Below, piece by piece: positions 1 through 5,300 of a DNA stretch of 7,882 nt (positions are counted from its first letter, which is position 1; each line of letters begins with the position of its first letter). Both the position numbers and the translations under genes were made by a program. The DNA comes from an uncultured Clostridia bacterium (GTDB lineage: Bacteria > Bacillota > Clostridia > Christensenellales > Borkfalkiaceae), in NCBI GenBank assembly GCA_945835865.1, contig CAMAJQ010000024.1, forward strand, positions 1 to 7,882, given 5' to 3'. Under the pieces are notes generated by a model, which did not search any database, had not been told where the DNA came from, and saw only the letters and a program-made list of their open reading frames with translations.

Positions 1-811
1 GTTCTTTCCTGAAGGTCTTCAGGGCAAGTTCGTAGTCTTTAAGAAGAAGTTTGTTGTAATCGTCGTCATCCGGCTTGTTGACAGCCATTTTATATCCGGC
101 GGATACGGTATGCTCTGCAATCGCCCTTCTCATCCCCTCTTCGTCGAGGCTGTAGGAATTCTGCGAACCGGGAACCTTTGCCGCCGTCTCGTAAAGAGAT
201 CTGAGTTCGTTCAGTCTCATCGTCGCGTAAGCGGAAGCCTGTTTCGAGATATTGCTCTCCGTCTCGTCTCCGCCCGAAGAGAGATTCTTCTGCGTTCTGT
301 ACTGCGAAAGACCTTTGATCTTGATGGAGTACATCGTGGAAGATCCGGAATAGACGGGATCGAGATATTCGTACATGTTGAACATGACGTCGTTGATGGT
401 AAGGGGCTTTCCGTCGGAGAACTTCAACCCGTTTTTCAGGACGAAGGTATAGACGGTGTCTTCCCCGCTCTTCTCGATTTTATAGTCTTTGACGACGGTC
501 GCGTAGTCGTCTCCCGCAACGGTCTGACCGTTGCTGTCGGTGGAAAGCATGCCGATCTGCGTCATGCCGATGACGTCCATATCGGAGCCTGCCGTCGCAT
601 AGAAGGGATTGTAAAGACCGTTCAGTTCTTCGGTCATCAGGGTGATGGCGTCTTTCGTCTTTCCGCCCGGCGTTCCGCTTTCGGACGTCGATTCGCCGGT
701 AGAATCATCCCCGCCCTTTTTCTTGCAGGAAAGTAGGGCAGACGAGCAGGAAACCGTCATCGCGACGACGAGCGCCGTGCTCAGAAGCCGCATCCATGTT
801 TTCTTTTTCAT
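1..811 (-). CDS. Peptide-type ABC transporter substrate-binding lipoprotein (SBP family 5, OppA/DppA-like), 3'-truncated by the window edge
   Basis: The start is the ATG at 809-811, with a GGAGG six bases upstream. 270 codons are visible and the C-terminal part lies beyond position 1. The N-terminus is a lipoprotein-type signal: MKKK, a hydrophobic stretch (about residues 9-27), then Cys29 in LLSC followed by KKK; Cys22 in TVSC is a weaker alternative. A Ser/Thr/Glu/Gly linker (about 33-50) follows, likely tethering the domain above the membrane. The mature domain begins around residue 54. Residues 121-152 carry the family signature: YTFVLKNGLKFSDGKPLT, then NDVMFN and YEYLDP. By family, such proteins bind oligopeptides (sometimes nickel, heme or other ligands) outside the membrane and deliver them to an OppBC/DppBC-type permease with two ATPases. 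Residues about 165-270 are charged and look largely helical, with no obvious counterpart in the classical enteric proteins at this point. The specific ligand cannot be read from sequence. It is the last visible cistron, and coupling to a surface protease gene favours peptides. Confidence 0.88.
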   Translation of the reverse strand, partial: MKKKTWMRLLSTALVVAMTVSCSSALLSCKKKGGDDSTGESTSESGTPGGKTKDAITLMTEELNGLYNPFYATAGSDMDVIGMTQIGMLSTDSNGQTVAGDDYATVVKDYKIEKSGEDTVYTFVLKNGLKFSDGKPLTINDVMFNMYEYLDPVYSGSSTMYSIKIKGLSQYRTQKNLSSGGDETESNISKQASAYATMRLNELRSLYETAAKVPGSQNSYSLDEEGMRRAIAEHTVSAGYKMAVNKPDDDDYNKLLLKDYELALKTFRKE

Positions 812-814
812 TGT

Positions 815-2296
815 TTACCTCCGTTCTTGTATCACGTATTCAAGTTGGTCGAACCGTTGCTCTTCCTCGAGCGTCTTGTTAAACGTGACCGTTATATTGC
901 CTTCCGCGTCCACCGAAGTGGCTTCCGGATTGACTTTGTAAGTAATGTAATCGAAGTATTCGATCTTCTCCCCGTATACGGTCAGACCGAAGGAGGACAC
1001 GTCCGCCGCGATGCCCGCCGTATTGCCGTTGGCGAGAAGATGGAAGGAATAATCTCCGTTGAATTCCTGCAGCGCGCCGATCCTCATCTGCGCGGCGGTG
1101 ACGGAAACCCCCGTCAGGGTCGCGCCCTCTTCGATATATCCCGCGAACAACCCGAAACTGACGTCCGTTTTTCTCGCCCCGCAGGACGCGAAGTCGACCG
1201 TGACGTTTTCAAAAGAAATATTCCGGATGGAAGCGCCGCTCGCAATCGTTCCGAACAATCCTCCTCTCGTCGCCGAAGACGAACTGAAGGTCGCGGTGAT
1301 GTTGGAGAAGGTGAAGGAGCGGTCGTCCTTGCCGTAAATATTTCCCTTGAAGGTGCCGTTGACGAATGCGGCGGGCCATCTCAGCCCGGTGAAATCGAGA
1401 TCGGCGCCGATTTCGTAATTGCCGGTCGGCGAGGCATTCGAAACGAGCTGACTTGCCGTTTCGATGCGGTAGAACTGTCCGTCGAGGAATTCGACGTAGA
1501 TCTTCACCACCCGGTCGAGCGCGACTCCGTGCTCGTCCACGCTGCCCCGGTGAACGTAGGCTTCTCCTTCGGCAAGGTCGATACGGTCGGCTTTCTCCTC
1601 GTCGGCGTACGCCGCCTCGAAGGTCTTCCCTTCCACCTGCGGGAAAGTATAACTTCCGGAGGTGTAAGTCATCTTGCCGTCCTTCCAATAGGGGAGATAG
1701 AGGGACACTTCGCTCTTGTCTGTGTCGGCGACCTCGGAGGGGATCACGCCGAATTCCGTCTCGGCGTATTTTGTCCATTCTCCGTTTTCTTCCGTATAGT
1801 ATTCGAATTTGAAATACTCCGTCCAGACGGCGTAAAGGGTCAATTCGACCGTCTCTTCGTCGTCGGCTTTGCACTCGATGGCGTCCGTTCCGAAATCCCA
1901 TTGATCGGAATAGGTATAGACGACGTTGCCTTCGCCGTCCGTCGATTCGGCACGCGTCCGGAACCAGCCGACGAGCGTGTAACCGAACTTGGTAAGCGGA
2001 TAGGGATTGGTCAGTTCGTTATACCCGACGTTCGGTCTCGACGGATCGACGGGATCGACGATCCTGATATGCACGTTGCCGTTTTCGTCCGCCTGATAAT
2101 CGGCGGGTCTGTACATATCGATGAGCGAGACCTTTTCATTTCCCGCAAGTGTTCCGCCGTTGGTGTCGAAGTTGACGACGACGGTATAGCCTTCGGCTTT
2201 CTGCTGTCGGATGACGTCGCCCGCGCACGAGGCGGTGCCCAGCAGGCAGGCGACGCATAGGACGGACAAAAAGGTGATCAGTAATTTTTTCTTCAT
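815..2296 (-). CDS. Predicted surface lipoprotein with an InlB-type B-repeat and a GLUG-like repeat region
   Basis: This encodes 493 residues, complete, with the start ATG at 2294-2296 supported by an upstream AAGGAAGGA. The N-terminus is a lipoprotein-type signal (MKKK, hydrophobic to about residue 20) with candidate lipid-modified Cys24 in TASC; Thr at -3 is not ideal, so anchoring is likely but not certain. Residues about 38-158 match the Listeria-Bacteroides (InlB B / Flg_new) pattern: VNFDTNGGT, then YPLTKFGYTLVGWF, then LTLYAVW. The copy is longer than the usual module of about 70 residues, with extra sequence near 60-95. Residues about 160-232 form another Tyr-rich beta-type segment ending FEAAY. 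Residues about 280-440 resemble the GLUG-type beta-helix found in surface adhesins: TASQLVSNASPTGNYEIG, DLDFTG, GTFKGNIYG, GGLFGTIASGASIRNISFEN and FGLFAGYIEEGATLTGVSV. The last 50 residues are unassigned. No enzyme motif is seen. The likely role is adhesive or scaffolding on the cell surface. It lies between a surface protease and a solute-binding protein in one transcript, so it may work with them, but this is inferred from position only. Confidence 0.85.
   Translation of the reverse strand: MKKKLLITFLSVLCVACLLGTASCAGDVIRQQKAEGYTVVVNFDTNGGTLAGNEKVSLIDMYRPADYQADENGNVHIRIVDPVDPSRPNVGYNELTNPYPLTKFGYTLVGWFRTRAESTDGEGNVVYTYSDQWDFGTDAIECKADDEETVELTLYAVWTEYFKFEYYTEENGEWTKYAETEFGVIPSEVADTDKSEVSLYLPYWKDGKMTYTSGSYTFPQVEGKTFEAAYADEEKADRIDLAEGEAYVHRGSVDEHGVALDRVVKIYVEFLDGQFYRIETASQLVSNASPTGNYEIGADLDFTGLRWPAAFVNGTFKGNIYGKDDRSFTFSNITATFSSSSATRGGLFGTIASGASIRNISFENVTVDFASCGARKTDVSFGLFAGYIEEGATLTGVSVTAAQMRIGALQEFNGDYSFHLLANGNTAGIAADVSSFGLTVYGEKIEYFDYITYKVNPEATSVDAEGNITVTFNKTLEEEQRFDQLEYVIQERR
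818..822 (-). promoter_or_regulatory. Shine-Dalgarno site of the solute-binding-protein gene, embedded in the end of the upstream gene
   Basis: On the minus strand the sequence reads AACGGAGGTAAACA and then ATG. The GGAGG core lies inside the last two sense codons (CGG AGG) of the upstream lipoprotein gene, and that gene's TAA stop begins the six-base spacer. This supports the ATG at 811 as the start and suggests that translation of the two genes is coupled. Confidence 0.85.
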
Positions 2297-2298
2297 GG

Positions 2299-2307
2299 TC
2301 CTTCCTT
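2299..2307 (-). promoter_or_regulatory. Shine-Dalgarno region of the InlB/GLUG lipoprotein gene
   Basis: On the minus strand the stop of the protease gene is followed by GAAGGAAGGACC and then ATG. AAGGA at 2303-2307 sits six bases from the ATG, with a second AGGA closer in. All the signal fits in the 12-base gap between the two genes, leaving no room for a promoter or terminator there. This supports co-transcription and the chosen start at 2296. Confidence 0.7.
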
Positions 2308-2308
2308 C

Positions 2309-5300
2309 TTATTTTTGGTCAGACTGTTTTTTACTTTTTTTCGAGGCGAAAAACGCAGCGCCGAACAAAGCGAGGACGGATACGGGGAGAAGTCCCATCC
2401 ATCCGTCAAGGGCGTTTTTGCAACCCTTCTTCGCGGAAGACTGCTCTTCGCTCTGTGCGGAATCCGAAGATTCCACGACCGACGAACTATCGGGTTCCGA
2501 GGTCGATTCGCTTTCCGAAACGCTCTCTCTCAGTTTCAGGTATTCGATCATCGTCTCCGCGTTTTCCAGAGAGGAATAGTTGACGACGAGGGATTTCTGT
2601 TCGAGAGAAGTCAGGCTGTCGTACGCGTTGCGGGCGGCGACGACCTCTGCTTCGTTGGCGAGGGTGAGATTGGAGGGAAGCGCGGAAATCATGGAAATGA
2701 CTTTCAGCGTCGCTTCCGTCGCCGCGCTGCCGCCTTCGACGACCGTTCCGAAATACTGCGAGAAGATGAAAGAGTCGTAATTCCTGCCGTTCGAGGGCTT
2801 CACCATGACGATCTTATCGGAAATTCTGCCGATATAGTCGACGAAGTTCGCGCCGAAATAACAGTTGGTCTCTTCCCCGCCCGTCTGCCACATGAAGTAG
2901 TCGGAAATGCCGAGTCCGCCGAATTCGACGGGCGTCGGGCTGTTGTCCGAAACGACGTACGAAGAATCGTAAGCCTCTTCGAGGATCGGCGCGTCGTATC
3001 CGCGGAAGACGACCATCGCGAGGTCGCCGCAGCCGTAGCAGGCTTTGTCGCCGACGGCTTTCAGGGATTCGGGAAGCACCACATTGACGATGGACGCGTT
3101 TTCAAACGCCTGAGCCGTAATTCTGACGGTGCCCTCTTCCACCGTATAGGTGGTGACGGCTTTTCCGCGCGGATAGGAGACGAGTTCGAGACCCGTGGCG
3201 ATCTTCTGATAGAGAACGCCGCCGATAACTTTGACGTTTTCGCCGATATCGTAAGTTTCCTCCGCTTCCGTTCCGATCACCACGCCGTTGAAGAGAACGT
3301 CTTTCGTTCTGCCGTAGGTGGCGATTTCGGTGTTGGCGAAGGGGTTCTCGCCGAGAGAGACGAGCGCATCGCTGAAGGACACTTCGGCAAGCGCGCTGTT
3401 TTCAAACGCAAAGTCGCCGATGCGCGTCACGCTGCTGAATTCCGCGCTCCGGATATCCGTATTGCGGAAGGCGTACGCGCCGATTTCGGAGACTTCTCCG
3501 AGCCCGACGACTTCCCCGAGACGGAAGCAATCGGCAAACGCCCCTTCTGCCAGAACGGCGTTTTCCGCCAGCGTGACCCTTTCGAGTCCGACGAAGGAGA
3601 AGGCGTACGCGCCGATCTCTCCGACCGACGAAAGATCGACGTCTTTCACGATCGTTCCGTAGTAAGCGCGCGCTCCGATCGACCTGACGTTTTCCGTCAG
3701 ACCGTAATCGGACAGAGAGGAACAGAAAGTAAACGCGTAGTCGGGCACGGAGGAGATCCGGTTGCCGAGAACGACCGAGGTCAGTTTCTCGTTGCCCATG
3801 AACGCCGCGGCGCCGAGTTCTTCCGCTCCGCTGAGATCTGCGGTGACGAGAGAAGGCGTGTGGAAGGAATATTTACGGGAGACGTCGACGACTTTCCCGT
3901 CGAGGACGGCCTTGACCGTCGCATAGGAGTATTCGTTGTTCTCGCGCTTGTATTCCGCCGTCTGCGTGCCGGAGAAGGCGTATTCGCCGACCGACCTGAC
4001 GGAGGAAAGGTCGACCGAAGTCAGACCGACGTCGTTGAAGAAGGCGTACATGCCGACCGTCACGCCGTCGCCGAGCGTAAGGCTCGTCATCGCGGCGTTG
4101 CCGGCAAAGGCGAACATTCCGATTTCGGTACCGCTTCCGACGGATGCGCTTTCCATGACGGAATAGGCGGCTCTTGCCAGATCGAAGAAGAGATAAGTGT
4201 GCGTTTCGAGGATTTCGCCCTCGTCGCTCTTCACCGTGTAGTCGTACGCTTTATAATAAGAGAAACTTCCGCTCTTCTCGTAGGTGGCGCTGAAGTTGAC
4301 GGGGCAATAGAACGCCGCCGTGCCGATCACGGCGTTGCTGCCGACCGTGACGTTTTTCAGATACACGTTATAAGCGAAGGCGTAATTGCCGATCTCCGTT
4401 CCGTCCGCAATCGTCGCGGAGGTGATTTTCGTATCGGCGAAAGCGTAATCGCCGATGGTTTTCACCTGAGAGAGATCGGGCGTTTCCGCCAGCGAGGTGC
4501 CCATGAACGCCGATGCTCCGACGCTCTTCAGAGCGCCCGTTCTGACGCTTCTCAGGTTTTCGCATCCGTTAAAGGCGTAATCTCCGATCTCCGTCGCGTT
4601 TTCCGCAACGACGAAGAACACTCTGAGGTTGCCCGCGCAGGCGCCCGTTCCGATCTTTTTCGCCGAGGTGGTCACGGTGTTGGAGGCGTAAGCGGGAGCC
4701 ACGAGGACGAGTTCGTCCCCCTTCAGCAGATACCCGCCGTTATTCTCCGCGGTAAACGCGGAACCTTCGGCAAGATTGAACCTGGCGACCGAAGTTCCGG
4801 TAAACGCGTTGGCTCCGATGACCGCGACGTCTTTGCCGAGCGTGACGTCCGTCAGGGACGAACAGTCGAGGAAGGCTTCCGAAGAGACGACGGCGGCGTT
4901 GATCTCGACGGATCTGAGCTTGGAGCATCCGGCGAACACCATGGAACCGACTTTGATCTTCGGCGCGTTGAAGGTCACTTTTTCGAGATATTCGTTCTTA
5001 TAGAAGGCGCCGATGCCGAGAGACTGCGAACTCTCGGGAAGAGTGAGCGACGTCAGTTTGTTGAACGCAAAGGAATAATTTCCGATGGCGTTGACCGACG
5101 AGAGATCGACGGACGAAAGCCCGCACTGCGCGAACGCCCTCTCGTTGATGAACTTGACGTTCTCGAGGTTGATGGAATCGAGTTTCGTACAGCCGAAGAA
5201 GGCGAAGGTGCCGATTCTCTTCAACGTGGAAGGAAGAACGACTTCCTGCAGAGCCGTCAGCCCCGCGAATGCGTAGGAATTGATGTCGGTGACGCCTTCG

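Noticed and set aside
110..736. Open frame of 208 codons on the plus strand
   Set aside because: It is antisense to the solute-binding-protein gene, whose lipoprotein signal and family signature are clear; the translation is low in motifs and is a compositional shadow.
1209..1901. Frame-shifted 230-codon minus-strand reading frame inside the lipoprotein gene
   Set aside because: The translation is extremely Arg-rich and overlaps the domain-bearing frame throughout, so it is an out-of-frame shadow.
827..2260. Open frame of 477 codons on the plus strand, antisense to the InlB/GLUG lipoprotein gene
   Set aside because: It lies opposite a gene with clear domains, has an Arg/Val/Gly-rich translation without recognisable motifs, and has no convincing ribosome site. 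GC-rich third positions of the real gene suppress stops on the other strand.
2297..2308. Possible intergenic promoter or terminator between the protease and lipoprotein genes
   Set aside because: The gap is only 12 bases and is fully accounted for by the purine-rich ribosome site; there is no inverted repeat with a T-run.
2312..2431. LPXTG-type sortase anchor
   Set aside because: No LPXTG or close variant precedes the hydrophobic segment. The only LP is inside the hydrophobic stretch (GLLPVS).
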